A stretch of 64,000 bases of DNA from Streptomyces formicae. GTDB taxonomy: Bacteria; Actinomycetota; Actinomycetes; Streptomycetales; Streptomycetaceae. The translations under genes were made by a program, and so were the position numbers. Below, piece after piece: positions 15,755 to 24,577 of this stretch. The notes under the pieces are model-generated. The model was not told the origin of the DNA. It saw nothing but the letters and a program-made list of their open reading frames with translations, and made no database searches. Location of the stretch: NCBI RefSeq assembly GCF_002556545.1, contig NZ_CP022685.1:496001-560000 (forward strand). Direction: 5' to 3'. Within the stretch, counting starts at the first letter, position 1. Every line of letters begins with the position of its first letter.

Positions 15755-17173
15755 TCACTTGTCCAACAGCAGGTAGGGCTGATTGCCGACGATCTCCCCG
15801 TCGTACGCCGTGATCAGCTCGTTCACCTGCGCGCGGTGTCGCAGTTGTGCACCACGGAGCGTGCTGGCGTACGCCTGTGGTGCGTGTGACAGGGGGTAGT
15901 CGTACGTCTCGTCCACCCAGGTCAGTTCGAGCCAGCTCTCGGGGATGTCGAGGGCCGTGGCCGGTCCGCGCCCGTCGAGGCCGGGGATCACGTCGTGCTT
16001 GTTCACGAGGCTGATGACCTGGACAGTGCGATCGACTGCGCGCTTGGTGTCGATGGGCGAGCCGACGGCGATCACATGACTGAGCCGGTACGTGGACACG
16101 AAGTCCAGATCGGATGCCAGGTTCATGGCCGTGATGCCCCCGAGGCTGTGCCCGACGACCATGAGCTCGGCGCCCTCGGGGACCCCCGCGCGCACGAGGA
16201 GATGCTTGACGGAGCGCGTGTACGTGGTGTCGGTGCGCAGCAATCCGTCGAACGCCCCGACGAGATCCTGCGGGCTGCTGTTCCTCAGACGCCCGAAGCT
16301 GGTGCCGGGCAGCAGCAGGACGAAGCGCTCCGACCCGTCCGCACAGTGGACGCGGCGCAGCAGGGCGAGGCCGTGGTTGCCGAGGGCGGAGATGTCGTCG
16401 ATGTACCGGACGATGTCGTTGCCGGAGCGCTCCAGGACGCGAGCGAGCAGAGCGTCTGCTTCGGTGCGCTCGGCCGTGCCCTTGCCCTGGTTGAGGCGCT
16501 GGAGCAGTTCGCTGGGGAGCCCCAGCAGTGGCTCGGTGGTGGGTGTGCCACCGGCCAGGGTCACCCAGGCGAAGCTGTCGTTGGTCGGGTTCTCGTCGAG
16601 GAGCGCGAGGATCGCGAGCAGCTCCATCAGCACGGGGCTGAGCGTGGTGAGAGAGCGGGTGACACCGAGCAGCTGTATCAACTCCCGCGCGGCACGCAGT
16701 GCTTCCATTCTGCGGCCGGCCACGATGGCGTCCGTGAGGTGCTTGGCCTGCGGCACGGCCAAGTTGGGGTGCTCGGCGGTGGCGGCTTCTATTCGGAGGG
16801 CGAAGGCCTCGACCGCCATCCTCACGGAGGCCGCTCTGTGTCGGCTGACGGTGGCCACGGACCGGGCGAGCTCACCGACCGGGCCTCCGTTGGCGCCGAA
16901 TCCGAGGCCCGCCGAGTTCGTCACGGCACGGCCCGCGGCCAGCGCCGTGGCCAGACCCCACATGGGGTGGCGAGCCGCCCGGACCCCGAACTGCCAGCTG
17001 GCGCAGGCCGCGGTGAGCGCCGCGCCGGACCTCCGCGCAGCCAGGGCCGCATCCGCCAGAAGCACCGATGCCTCCCTCAGCAGGTCGGGGTCGGTGCGCC
17101 GTTCCTCGGTGGTGACGTACGGCGCTCCCGTCGGGGTCCGCTCAGCCACCTCGCCTGCCGTATCGGCCGTCAT
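15755..17173 (-). CDS. alpha/beta hydrolase (lipase-like) with long helical N-terminal region
   Basis: The 472-aa protein has the nucleophile elbow VVGHSLGGITA (Ser343), a likely Asp in SLVNKHDVIPGL and a His in YPLSHAPQAYA, the order expected of a lipase triad. The first 200 or so residues are Ala-rich helices with no recognised domain; no signal peptide is clear. ATG 17173 was chosen for its site AAGGTGG with about 6-nt spacing; a longer reading to 17308 is possible. It lies 40 nt upstream of the P450-like gene in the same direction. In this setting it could release or transfer an acyl chain (inference); a cytoplasmic thioesterase or lipase role is equally open. Confidence 0.75.
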   Translation of the reverse strand: MTADTAGEVAERTPTGAPYVTTEERRTDPDLLREASVLLADAALAARRSGAALTAACASWQFGVRAARHPMWGLATALAAGRAVTNSAGLGFGANGGPVGELARSVATVSRHRAASVRMAVEAFALRIEAATAEHPNLAVPQAKHLTDAIVAGRRMEALRAARELIQLLGVTRSLTTLSPVLMELLAILALLDENPTNDSFAWVTLAGGTPTTEPLLGLPSELLQRLNQGKGTAERTEADALLARVLERSGNDIVRYIDDISALGNHGLALLRRVHCADGSERFVLLLPGTSFGRLRNSSPQDLVGAFDGLLRTDTTYTRSVKHLLVRAGVPEGAELMVVGHSLGGITAMNLASDLDFVSTYRLSHVIAVGSPIDTKRAVDRTVQVISLVNKHDVIPGLDGRGPATALDIPESWLELTWVDETYDYPLSHAPQAYASTLRGAQLRHRAQVNELITAYDGEIVGNQPYLLLDK

Positions 17174-17354
17174 CACGCCCACCTTGCTCCGGATCGCCGG
17201 GGACTTCACCAGGTCCTTTTCAGTAGATCCGGTGTTCCGCCGAGGGGCAGGGCCGCGGCGGCCGTTCGGGTGCATGACGGACTGGTCGAGCCGGTGGATC
17301 AGCGGCACGGTTGGGGTGATGGTGCCGGTGTGCCGGTGGATCTCGCGGGCCCGC

Positions 17355-17981
17355 TCACGCGTCCCCGTACGCCTCTCCCCCGAGCTCGAACACCGCGCTG
17401 CCCGCCGTGGCGTCGGCGAGCCAGCCGCGGAAGGTGTCCACGTCGGCGTCGGGCAGGCCGATCTCGATCGTCACCGCCTCCCCGTAGTTGACGTCGCGCA
17501 CCTCGCGCCCGGCCGAGCGCAGGTCGTTCTGGAGCTTGCCCGCGCGCTGGTGGTCGACCGTGACCGTGGCGAGGCGGAAGCGGCGGCGGGTGACGGTGCC
17601 GAGGGTGTCGAGGGCCTCGCCGACCGCTCCTCCGTAGGCACGGATGAGGCCCCCGGCGCCGAGCTTGACCCCTCCGTAGTAGCGGGTCACGACCGCGGCG
17701 ACGTAGCGCATGTCGCGGCGCATGAGCATCTGCAGCATGGGGACGCCCGCGGTGCCGCCGGGTTCGCCGTCGTCGCTCGCCTTCTGGACGGCGGCGTCGG
17801 CCCCGATGACGTACGCGAAGCAGTTGTGGGTCGCGGTCGGGTGTTCCTTGCGGATCCGCGCGACGAAGTCCTGGGCCTCCTGCTCGGTGGCCGCGGGCGC
17901 GAGGGCGCACAGGAAGCGCGAGCGGTTGATCTCGATCTCGTGCACGCCCTCGCGGGCCACTGTGCGGTACTCGTCCTGCAT
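17355..17981 (-). CDS. YigZ/IMPACT-family protein
   Basis: The 208-aa protein matches the UPF0029/YigZ family: an N-terminal RNase-PH-like fold with EINRSRFLCALAPA, FVARIRKEHPTATHNCFAYVIG, then SDDGEPGGTAGVPMLQML and VVTRYYGGVKLGAGGLIRAY, which is the family signature, and a C-terminal ferredoxin-like EF-G-type domain. A role in translation control is proposed for the family. The ATG at 17981 begins this block. It is divergent from the phosphopantetheinyl transferase, with 109 nt between starts. Confidence 0.92.
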   Translation of the reverse strand: MQDEYRTVAREGVHEIEINRSRFLCALAPAATEQEAQDFVARIRKEHPTATHNCFAYVIGADAAVQKASDDGEPGGTAGVPMLQMLMRRDMRYVAAVVTRYYGGVKLGAGGLIRAYGGAVGEALDTLGTVTRRRFRLATVTVDHQRAGKLQNDLRSAGREVRDVNYGEAVTIEIGLPDADVDTFRGWLADATAGSAVFELGGEAYGDA

Positions 17982-18090
17982 CAGGCCAGCGTAGGCGCTC
18001 GGCAGGGGCCGCCCCGACCCGGGCGGGCCGCCGTGCGGTGCGGGCCGCCGTTCACGCGCGCGTGACGGCCGCCGGGTACGGTGATCCCTT

Positions 18091-18837
18091 GTGACGTCAC
18101 CCTCGATACCCGTGCGCCAAGTCCCGGACTCCTCGGGCCTCTTGGCAGCCCTGCTCAGCGCCGTGCCCGTCACCGTCGTCGAGACCAGGGTCGACCCGCC
18201 CGACGCGGTCCTCTTCCCCGAGGAGGCGGCCGTCGTCGCGAACTCGGTGGCCAAGCGGCGCGACGAGTTCACCACCGTGCGGCACTGCGCGCGTACCGCG
18301 CTGGCCGGCATCGGAGTACCGCCCGCGCCGATCCTGCCGGGACAGCGGGGCGCGCCGCGCTGGCCCGACGGCGTCGTCGGCAGCATGACGCACTGCGCCG
18401 GATACCGTGCCGCGGTCGTGGCGCGGGCCGCGGAGGTCGCCTCGCTGGGCATCGACGCGGAGCCCGCGGAGCCGCTGCGCGACCCCGACGTGCTGAAGCT
18501 GGTCGCCGACGAATCGGAGCGCGCCGCGCTCAAGGCGCTCGGCGCCGCGCATCCCGACACTCCCTGGGACCGGCTGCTCTTCAGCGCCAAGGAGTCCGTC
18601 TACAAGACGTGGTTCCCGCTCACCGGGCGCTGGCTCGGCTTCGAGGAGGCCCGGGTCGAGCTGGTTCCCGACGGCACCTTCACCGCGCGCCTGCTGGTCG
18701 AGGGCCCCGTGGTGGAGGGCGTCGAGCTGAAGGTGTTCTCCGGTCAGTGGGCGGTGCGCGACGGGATCGCCGCCACCGCCATCGTGCTCCCGTTCACGAC
18801 GGGTCCTTCCGCCCCTGCTGGTCCTTCCGGTAGGTAG
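18091..18837 (+). CDS. 4'-phosphopantetheinyl transferase (Sfp/EntD superfamily)
   Basis: The 248-aa protein has the superfamily motifs GSMTHCAGYRAA, LGIDAEPAEPL (the GIDxE Mg-binding pair) and WDRLLFSAKESVYKTWFPLTGRWLGFEEA (WxxKEAxxK-like, here FSAKESVYK). It transfers phosphopantetheine from CoA to the serine of carrier proteins. The GTG at 18091 is the start. The nearby ACP (13138-13395) is a plausible client but not proven, since such enzymes often serve distant synthases. The 3' end overlaps the convergent amidohydrolase by 44 nt. Confidence 0.9.
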   Translation: MTSPSIPVRQVPDSSGLLAALLSAVPVTVVETRVDPPDAVLFPEEAAVVANSVAKRRDEFTTVRHCARTALAGIGVPPAPILPGQRGAPRWPDGVVGSMTHCAGYRAAVVARAAEVASLGIDAEPAEPLRDPDVLKLVADESERAALKALGAAHPDTPWDRLLFSAKESVYKTWFPLTGRWLGFEEARVELVPDGTFTARLLVEGPVVEGVELKVFSGQWAVRDGIAATAIVLPFTTGPSAPAGPSGR

Positions 18838-20434
18838 GGCGGCCGCCGAGCCAGGTGCCGAGCACGCGCGCGTGGCGGATCTCCATCGGATCCACGGCGC
18901 GCGGGTCGGCGGAGAGCAGGACCAGATCGGCCGGGGCGCCGGGGGCCAGGGTCAGTCGGTCGTCGGCGCCCGCCTGGTGGGCGACGCCCGCCGTCGCCGC
19001 CGTCAGCGCCTCTTCGACGGTGAGCCGCTGGTGCGGCAGCCAGCCCGCTTCCGGCTCCCCGGCGAAGGTGCGCCGGGTGACGGCGACCTGGATGCCCTCC
19101 AGCGGCACGTGGGAGCTGACGGGCCAGTCGCTGCCGAAGGAGAGGCGCACACCGTCGCGCGCGAGGTGGCCCATCGGGTACTGGAGGGCGGCCCGCTCCG
19201 CGCCGATCCGCGGGATGGACAGCTCGGTCTGCAAGGGGTCGGGCTGCGCCCACAGGGGCTCGAAGTTGGCGATGACGCCGAGGGCGGCGAAGCGGGGCAG
19301 GTCGGCGGGGTCCACGACTTGGACGTGGGTGATCACCGGGCGGCGGTCCCAGGCCGGGTTGGTGACGATCGCCGATTCGACGGCGTCGAGCGCGGCGCGG
19401 ACACCCGCGTCGCCGATGGCGTGGATGTGCGTCTGGAAGCCGTCGGTGTCGAAGGCCCGCACGGCCTCGGCGAGCGCCCGCGGCTCCCAGACGGGCATGC
19501 CGCAGCTGTGCGGCGCGTCCAGGTAGGGCGCGAGCATCGCGGCCGTGCCGCCCTCGACGACGCCGTCGCTGAAGTACTTCACGGTGCGCGCGGTCAGCAG
19601 CTCGCCGCCCTCGGCCGCCACCCGCGCGCGCGTGGCGGCGAACCGCTCCCGCTGTGCGCGCCAGTGGTCGGGGTCCGCGCGCTGGGCGAGGTCCACGCGG
19701 AAGCCGAGCGCCCCGCGCCGCGCCGCGGCCAGGTAGGCGTCGACCATCTCCGGTTCCACCCAGGCGTCCTGGACCCAGGTCAGGCCCGCCCGCGCGTAGG
19801 TGTCCCCGGCGCGCCGCAGCGCTTCGACGAGTTCGTCCTCGGCGCGCGCGGGCACCTGGTCGAGCACGAGGTCGCAGGCGTGCCACTCGCGCAGCGTGCC
19901 CAGCGGCGTGCCGTCGGGGCGGCGCACGATCCAGCCGAGGCGCGGCTCCTCGGTCGCCGCCGTCACTCCGGCCCTGCGCAGCGCCTCGGTGTTGCACCAC
20001 ACGGTGTGGTAGTCGTCGGCGCGCAGCACGACGGGCCGGTCGGCCACCGCGTCGTCCAGCCAGCGGGCGTCGAACTCCCCGTCGGGCGCGAGCGCGGGAT
20101 CGTACGAAGCCCCGACGATCCACTCCGCCGCCGGATGCTCCTTCGCCCAGCGCCCCACTTCGGAGACGATGTCTGCGACGGAGCCGAGTCCCTTGATCCG
20201 CGGTCCGAAGCTCTCCAGGCCCCCGAAGAGGGGGTGTGCGTGGCCGTCTCCGAAGGCGGCCATCAGCAGGCCATCGCCCACCTCGACGACCTCGTCGGCG
20301 TCCGCGGCGAGGGCCAGGGCCGCGTCGCCGAGCGCGTGGATCCGGCCGTCGCGCACGGCGAGCGCGGTGGTGTCGTCGCCGGGTTGTGAACCGGTGCGGA
20401 TCGTGCCGAGGAAGACGAGGGTCGTCGCCGTCAT
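18794..20434 (-). CDS. amidohydrolase, YtcJ-like (Amidohydro_3)
   Basis: The 546-aa metal-dependent hydrolase of the amidohydrolase superfamily has GDGHAHPLFGG (metal-binding HxH), VKYFSDGVVEGGTAAM, a middle-domain His in HIHAIGDAG and ITHVQVV, and FGSDWPVSSHVPLEG with the metal Asp, then a C-terminal beta-sandwich PADLVLLSADPRAV. The YtcJ branch hydrolyses amides or imidazolones of small molecules. It sits 105 nt downstream of an APC permease in the same direction, so the pair may import and hydrolyse one substrate (inference). Confidence 0.88.
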   Translation of the reverse strand: MTATTLVFLGTIRTGSQPGDDTTALAVRDGRIHALGDAALALAADADEVVEVGDGLLMAAFGDGHAHPLFGGLESFGPRIKGLGSVADIVSEVGRWAKEHPAAEWIVGASYDPALAPDGEFDARWLDDAVADRPVVLRADDYHTVWCNTEALRRAGVTAATEEPRLGWIVRRPDGTPLGTLREWHACDLVLDQVPARAEDELVEALRRAGDTYARAGLTWVQDAWVEPEMVDAYLAAARRGALGFRVDLAQRADPDHWRAQRERFAATRARVAAEGGELLTARTVKYFSDGVVEGGTAAMLAPYLDAPHSCGMPVWEPRALAEAVRAFDTDGFQTHIHAIGDAGVRAALDAVESAIVTNPAWDRRPVITHVQVVDPADLPRFAALGVIANFEPLWAQPDPLQTELSIPRIGAERAALQYPMGHLARDGVRLSFGSDWPVSSHVPLEGIQVAVTRRTFAGEPEAGWLPHQRLTVEEALTAATAGVAHQAGADDRLTLAPGAPADLVLLSADPRAVDPMEIRHARVLGTWLGGRPTYRKDQQGRKDPS

Positions 20435-20539
20435 GCTGGGGTGCTCTCCCTGTTCGTGCTGGTCGGTTCTGCGATGCCTGCGCCGCCGGGCCGCGTCGTG
20501 CCGCTCGGTCCGTCGTGCCCTTCAGAGCCGTCGGGCCCG

Positions 20540-22078
20540 TCAGACGCGCTCCGTGTCCACCGTCGTCAGTCGCCCGTACGCCTCCGGGTCGCGCCGTCTG
20601 ATCCGCAGCGCCACCGCGACCCCGGCCACGAACAGCAGCGGCAGCGGGGCGATCAGGGCCGCGTTGACGCCTGCCGACGCCCCGGTGAGCAGATCGAGGT
20701 TGGCGCAGACCAGGACGATCATGACGACGAGCCCCGCGCAGGCGAGCAGCGGGGCCACGGCCACCCGCCACAGGGGCATGGCGCGCCGGTTCCCCCGGAA
20801 GAAGCCGTAGACCGCGAGCGCGGCCAGCGCCTGCATGAGCATCACGCCGAGGATGCCGGAGCCACTGCTCCACAGGAAGGTGACGGCGTACGGATCGGCT
20901 CCGGCCAGCACGGTGACGACGATCACGGCGAGCGCGACGACCGACTGCGTGAGGACCGCGGCGGCGGGCGCCCGGGTCCTGGCGGAGACGGTGCCGAGGC
21001 GGGCGGGGAGCAGGCCCTCCCTGCCGAGCGCGTAGAAGTAGCGGGCCGCGCCGTTGTGGAAGGCGAGGGTGGCGGCGAAGGCACTCGTGATGATCAGCAC
21101 GTGCATGGAGTCGGCGGCCCACGCTCCCGCGAAGCGTTCGGTGGCCGAGAAGACCATGTCGGCTCCGCCGTCGCCGTTCGCGACGGCCTGGGCGCGGTCC
21201 GCGCCGTAGGCGTTGATGATCATCCAGACGGTGAAGGTGTAGAAGAGCGCGAGGAACGCCACGGCGATGTAGGTGGCGCGCGGCACCGTCCTGGCCGGCT
21301 GCCGCGCCTCCTCGGCGTAGATCGCGGTCGCCTCGAAGCCCACGAAGGCGCCGATGGCGAGGACGAACATGCCGCCCACGCCCGACTCGCCGAGGTGCGC
21401 CGGGGAGAAGGTGCCGGGGTCGAGGCCCTGTGGGCCGCCGCCGTGCGCGAGGACGCCCGCCTCGAACACGAGCAGCACGAGGACTTCGAGCACGAGCGCG
21501 ACGCCGAGCACCTTGGCGCTGAGCGTCACCTTGAGGTAGCCGAGCACGCCGATGGCGACGAGGCCGCCCAACGCCCAGGCCCACCAGGGCACGTGGACGC
21601 CGGTGAGGTCCTCGAAGCCCGCTTCGGTGAACCAGCCGAAGGCGGCGAGCAGGCCGACCTCGATGGCGTTGTACGCGAAGAGCGCGACGTACGCGGAGCC
21701 CGCTCCGGTCGGCAGGCCGAGGCCGCGCCCGATGTAGGCGTAGAAGGCACCGGCGTTGCGCACGAACCGGCTCATCGCGGTGAATCCCGCGGCGAAGACG
21801 ATGAGCAGCAGCCCGGAGAGGAGATAGCCGAGCGGTGCCGCGCGGCCCGCCATGCCGATGGCCAGCGGGGCGACGCCCGCCATGACCGTCAGCGGGGCGG
21901 CGGCCGCGACGACGAAGAACACCAGGTCGCCGGTCCCGACGGCACCGCCCTTGAGGCCGCGGGAGGAGGCCGCGGACGCGGGCCCGGATGCGGATGCGGA
22001 GTCGGATTCGGACGGGGCATCGGCGACAGGCGCGGGCTTCGGCACGGGAGGCGATGCGGAGGAGCGAGGTGCGGTCAC
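20540..22078 (-). CDS. APC-superfamily amino acid/amine permease
   Basis: The 512-aa integral membrane protein has about 12 hydrophobic segments. The first contains AAAAPLTVMAGVAPLAIG, the APC signature, and later FVGFEATAIYAEEARQPARTVPRATY matches the conserved E/D-rich loop after TM6. The N-terminal 40 residues are a Ser/Ala/Pro-rich tail. GTG 22078 is preferred to 22234: GGAAG lies upstream, and the extra 52 residues are Arg/Pro-rich with no family likeness. It probably forms an operon with the downstream amidohydrolase. The substrate is unknown. Confidence 0.88.
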   Translation of the reverse strand: MTAPRSSASPPVPKPAPVADAPSESDSASASGPASAASSRGLKGGAVGTGDLVFFVVAAAAPLTVMAGVAPLAIGMAGRAAPLGYLLSGLLLIVFAAGFTAMSRFVRNAGAFYAYIGRGLGLPTGAGSAYVALFAYNAIEVGLLAAFGWFTEAGFEDLTGVHVPWWAWALGGLVAIGVLGYLKVTLSAKVLGVALVLEVLVLLVFEAGVLAHGGGPQGLDPGTFSPAHLGESGVGGMFVLAIGAFVGFEATAIYAEEARQPARTVPRATYIAVAFLALFYTFTVWMIINAYGADRAQAVANGDGGADMVFSATERFAGAWAADSMHVLIITSAFAATLAFHNGAARYFYALGREGLLPARLGTVSARTRAPAAAVLTQSVVALAVIVVTVLAGADPYAVTFLWSSGSGILGVMLMQALAALAVYGFFRGNRRAMPLWRVAVAPLLACAGLVVMIVLVCANLDLLTGASAGVNAALIAPLPLLFVAGVAVALRIRRRDPEAYGRLTTVDTERV

Positions 22079-22158
22079 GCGCGTACTTCCGGTCTCGGGA
22101 TCCCGGACGGGCCGGGACGGCGGGAACGACGGGAGCCCGGAAAAAGCTAGACCCTTTA

Positions 22159-22175
22159 GTCCTGGCTGGCAGGAC
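22159..22175. promoter_or_regulatory. inverted repeat upstream of the APC permease
   Basis: GTCCTG-GCTGG-CAGGAC is a perfect 6-bp dyad in a short AT-richer patch (it follows TAGACCCTTTA), 81 nt upstream of the permease start and 80 nt past the TenA-like stop. It could be an operator or a weak terminator. Confidence 0.35.
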
Positions 22176-22254
22176 CGTACCCGGCGCCCGGCGCGACGGG
22201 GAAGACCCTCTTGCGCCAAGGGAGTTGCGGACACCGGGAAAGACCGGGCGCCCG

Positions 22255-22938
22255 TCAGCGGCCCCGCGCCGCCGCGTCGCCGTCCGCGAGCGTCTGCCAG
22301 AACATCGCCTCGTAGCGCTGCACGAGCCTCCCGTAGCGCAGGTGCACCGCGGTGATCCGGCCACGGTCGAGCCCGGCCTGCACGGCGGCCAGCGCGTGGC
22401 GGTCCAGGTCGGGCGCGGGCTCGGCGAACAGGTCGAAGAAGCCGCAGGCCTCGTCCGTGAAGCCGTGGTGGTCGCGCAGCGCACGGGCGATCGTCGCGCA
22501 GTAGCGGCCCCAGGAGGCGAAGTTGGCGGTGAGCGCGAGCGCGACGTCGGCGGGTTCCCCGTTCAGGGCGAGCCAGGCCACGTACGCCGGGTAGGCCTGG
22601 CAGCCCGCCTGCGGCTCGTACGTCTCCGCCTCCGTCTTGCTCACCGAACAGGCGTCGAGAAGGGGGGCGAGCCGCTCCTGGGCGAGTGATTCACCATCGG
22701 CGAGCGCGTCGAAGAAGGCGGTGGACTCCGCGTCGCCCGACTCGGCGGCGCGCTGGGCGAGATGACGGAAGGAGCGCTGGTCGGCGGGGATGACGTGGCG
22801 TTGTTCCAGTGCGAGGAGCGCGAGGGTCCGGAGCTGCGCGGTGCCGTCCGCGACGATGGGGACGAGCGGGTTGGCGTCCGCTGCGGGGGCGAGGCGTTCG
22901 GTCGTGGTGCGCAGGAGCTCGTATGCCGTCGGTGTCAT
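22255..22938 (-). CDS. TenA/heme-oxygenase-fold family protein
   Basis: The 227-aa all-helical protein fits the TenA/THI-4/PqqC superfamily. The helix with ASWGRYCATIARAL corresponds to the TenA substrate helix, and the C-terminal YEAMFWQTLADGD has the YExxFW signature with the catalytic Glu of TenA. The usual active-site Cys of TenA_C enzymes is not at the expected place, so it is more like the TenA_E type (thiamine salvage) or a different cofactor-related enzyme. ATG 22938 has GGAAGG upstream; GTG 22941 is an alternative. It is divergent from TerB across a putative BlaI operator. Confidence 0.75.
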   Translation of the reverse strand: MTPTAYELLRTTTERLAPAADANPLVPIVADGTAQLRTLALLALEQRHVIPADQRSFRHLAQRAAESGDAESTAFFDALADGESLAQERLAPLLDACSVSKTEAETYEPQAGCQAYPAYVAWLALNGEPADVALALTANFASWGRYCATIARALRDHHGFTDEACGFFDLFAEPAPDLDRHALAAVQAGLDRGRITAVHLRYGRLVQRYEAMFWQTLADGDAAARGR

Positions 22939-22983
22939 CACACGCGCCTTCCGGTCGGGAACTTCTCGCTCCGACTGCTAGTT

Positions 22984-22999
22984 TCTACTCTGTTGTAGA
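22984..22999. promoter_or_regulatory. putative BlaI-type operator between TenA-like and TerB genes
   Basis: TCTAC-TCTGTT-GTAGA is a dyad whose core CTAC-N6-GTAG is also found in the blaI/terD divergent promoter at 25088-25101. Both sites sit in TTCTAC...GTAGAT context. This one lies 45 nt from the TenA-like start and 83 nt from the TerB start. Confidence 0.55.
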
Positions 23000-23082
23000 T
23001 ATTGGCGAGGCCCCGGACCCGCGCACGGCGGACCGGACCGCGCCGAACACCCCTGATACATCGATTTTTTATGGAGTTCTCC

Positions 23083-23538
23083 ATGGCCCTGTGGGACCGC
23101 GTCAAGGAATCCGCATCGACGATGCAGACCCAGCTGATGGCGAAGAAGAACGACCTCAAGAGCGGCGCCTTCCGTGACGCCAGTATGGCGATGTGCGCCC
23201 TGGTCGCGGCGGCCGACGGCACCGTCGACGCCTCCGAGCGCCAGCGCGTGGCCCAGCTCATCGGTACGAACGAGGTGCTGCAGAACTTCGCCGCGGACGA
23301 CCTGCAGCGCCGGTTCAACGAGTACGTCGACAAGCTGACCGCCGACTTCGCGTTCGGCAAGGTGAGCGTCCTCCAGGAGGTCGCCAAGGCGAAGAAGAAG
23401 CCCGCCGAGGCGCGTGCCGTGATCCAGATCGGCATCGTCATCGGCGGCGCCGACGGCGACTTCGACAAGGACGAGCAGGCCGTCGTGCGCGAGGCGTGCT
23501 TCGCGCTCGACCTGCCGCCGCACGAGTTCGACCTCTAG
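23083..23538 (+). CDS. TerB-family tellurite/stress protein
   Basis: The 151-aa all-helical protein has the TerB pattern: DASMAMCALVAAADGTVDASERQRVAQLI and a second half IVIGGADGDFDKDEQAVVREACFALDL, the two acidic DGxxDxxE metal-binding-like repeats that define the fold. TerB associates with the inner face of the membrane and with TerC/TerD. ATG 23083 has GGAG 7 nt upstream, which itself overlaps the alternative ATG 23071. The gene is monocistronic and ended by a strong hairpin. Confidence 0.93.
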   Translation: MALWDRVKESASTMQTQLMAKKNDLKSGAFRDASMAMCALVAAADGTVDASERQRVAQLIGTNEVLQNFAADDLQRRFNEYVDKLTADFAFGKVSVLQEVAKAKKKPAEARAVIQIGIVIGGADGDFDKDEQAVVREACFALDLPPHEFDL

Positions 23539-23556
23539 CCTCCGGCCGGGGCCGCC

Positions 23557-23593
23557 CCGCGTGGGACACCGCTGCGAGCGGTGTCCCACGCGG
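23557..23593. terminator. bidirectional terminator hairpin after TerB
   Basis: Perfect 17-bp arms (CCGCGTGGGACACCGCT and its complement) with a GCG loop lie between the convergent TerB and M56 genes. Confidence 0.85.
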
Positions 23594-23618
23594 CATCAGA
23601 GCGGTGCCTCACGCCGCG

Positions 23619-24554
23619 TCAGAGCGGTGTCGCCGCGCGGAGGATGAGCACCATCGTCACCGCGGAGTTCGCCGAGGACATCGCGGAGACGGCGGTGCCG
23701 AACGCGGCACCCCACAGGGCGAGGCCCACGCTGGTGAAGACCGAGGGCGGCCGGTTGCGGGACGCGGGCGCCGGGGCGAGCAGGGCGGCCACGCGGCGCG
23801 GTACGGGTCCCGCCGCGGCGAGGCCCGCGAGCGACGGCGCGGGGGTCCCCCGCGAGACCAGCGCGGCCTTGCCGATCGCCCGGGCCACGACACGGCGGTC
23901 GGCCACCGCGCGCGCCGCCGTCTCGTCCGCCCACCGCTCCGCGGTGTAGGCGACGGAGGTGCGCAGCGGCCGCAGGAACGGATTGGCGCGGGCCGCCAGC
24001 TGCGTGACCAGCAGGTGCCGGTGGTGCCGACCGGCCAGATGCGCCCGCTCGTGCGCGAACAGCGCCCGCCGCTCGGGGGCCGCGAGTTTGCCGAGCATGC
24101 CGGTGGTGACCACGACCCGGCCGCCCTCGCGCGAGGGCAGGGCGTACGCGTACGACGCCTCGTCGGCGAGCACCGCGACGGAGGAGCCCGGCAGTCCTTC
24201 GACGGCGCGGCGCGCCCCTCTGCGCACCCTGCCGTGCCGCCAGAGTGTGTGGACACAGGCCGCGCACACCAGGAGCAGCGCGGGGATCGCGGCCCGGCCC
24301 GCGTACTCGTCGAAGGGCACCGCGGCCCGGACCTCGGGATCGGACCACGCGTCGGGCAGCGGGTTGCCGGGCAGTTGGGCGGTGCCGACGACCATGAGGA
24401 GCGCCAGGCAGAGCGTGCTGCACAGGGCCATCACTCCGGCGACCGCGGTGAGCAGCCGGGTCGCGGCGCGCGGATGCAGATGCTGTTCGGCGAGGCGGGC
24501 GATCGGCCACGCGGTCAGCGGCAGGACGAGGGGCAGGAAGACGAAGACGCCCAT
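23619..24554 (-). CDS. M56-family membrane metallopeptidase (BlaR1/MecR1-like)
   Basis: The 311-aa protein has predicted membrane helices at the N-terminus (VFLPLVLPLTAWPIARL), near residues 35-55 and 90-105, and at the C-terminus (VFTSVGLALWGAAFGTAVSAM). The zinc site HERAHLAGRHH (HExxH) lies in a cytoplasmic loop, with AERWADETAAR downstream as the third-ligand region. It has no penicillin-binding sensor domain, so it is the short actinobacterial M56 type. It lies 23 nt after blaI; such pairs work by the peptidase cleaving or inactivating the BlaI repressor when a signal arrives. Confidence 0.9.
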   Translation of the reverse strand: MGVFVFLPLVLPLTAWPIARLAEQHLHPRAATRLLTAVAGVMALCSTLCLALLMVVGTAQLPGNPLPDAWSDPEVRAAVPFDEYAGRAAIPALLLVCAACVHTLWRHGRVRRGARRAVEGLPGSSVAVLADEASYAYALPSREGGRVVVTTGMLGKLAAPERRALFAHERAHLAGRHHRHLLVTQLAARANPFLRPLRTSVAYTAERWADETAARAVADRRVVARAIGKAALVSRGTPAPSLAGLAAAGPVPRRVAALLAPAPASRNRPPSVFTSVGLALWGAAFGTAVSAMSSANSAVTMVLILRAATPL

Positions 24555-24577
24555 CAGTGGAGCACTCCCATCAGGCG

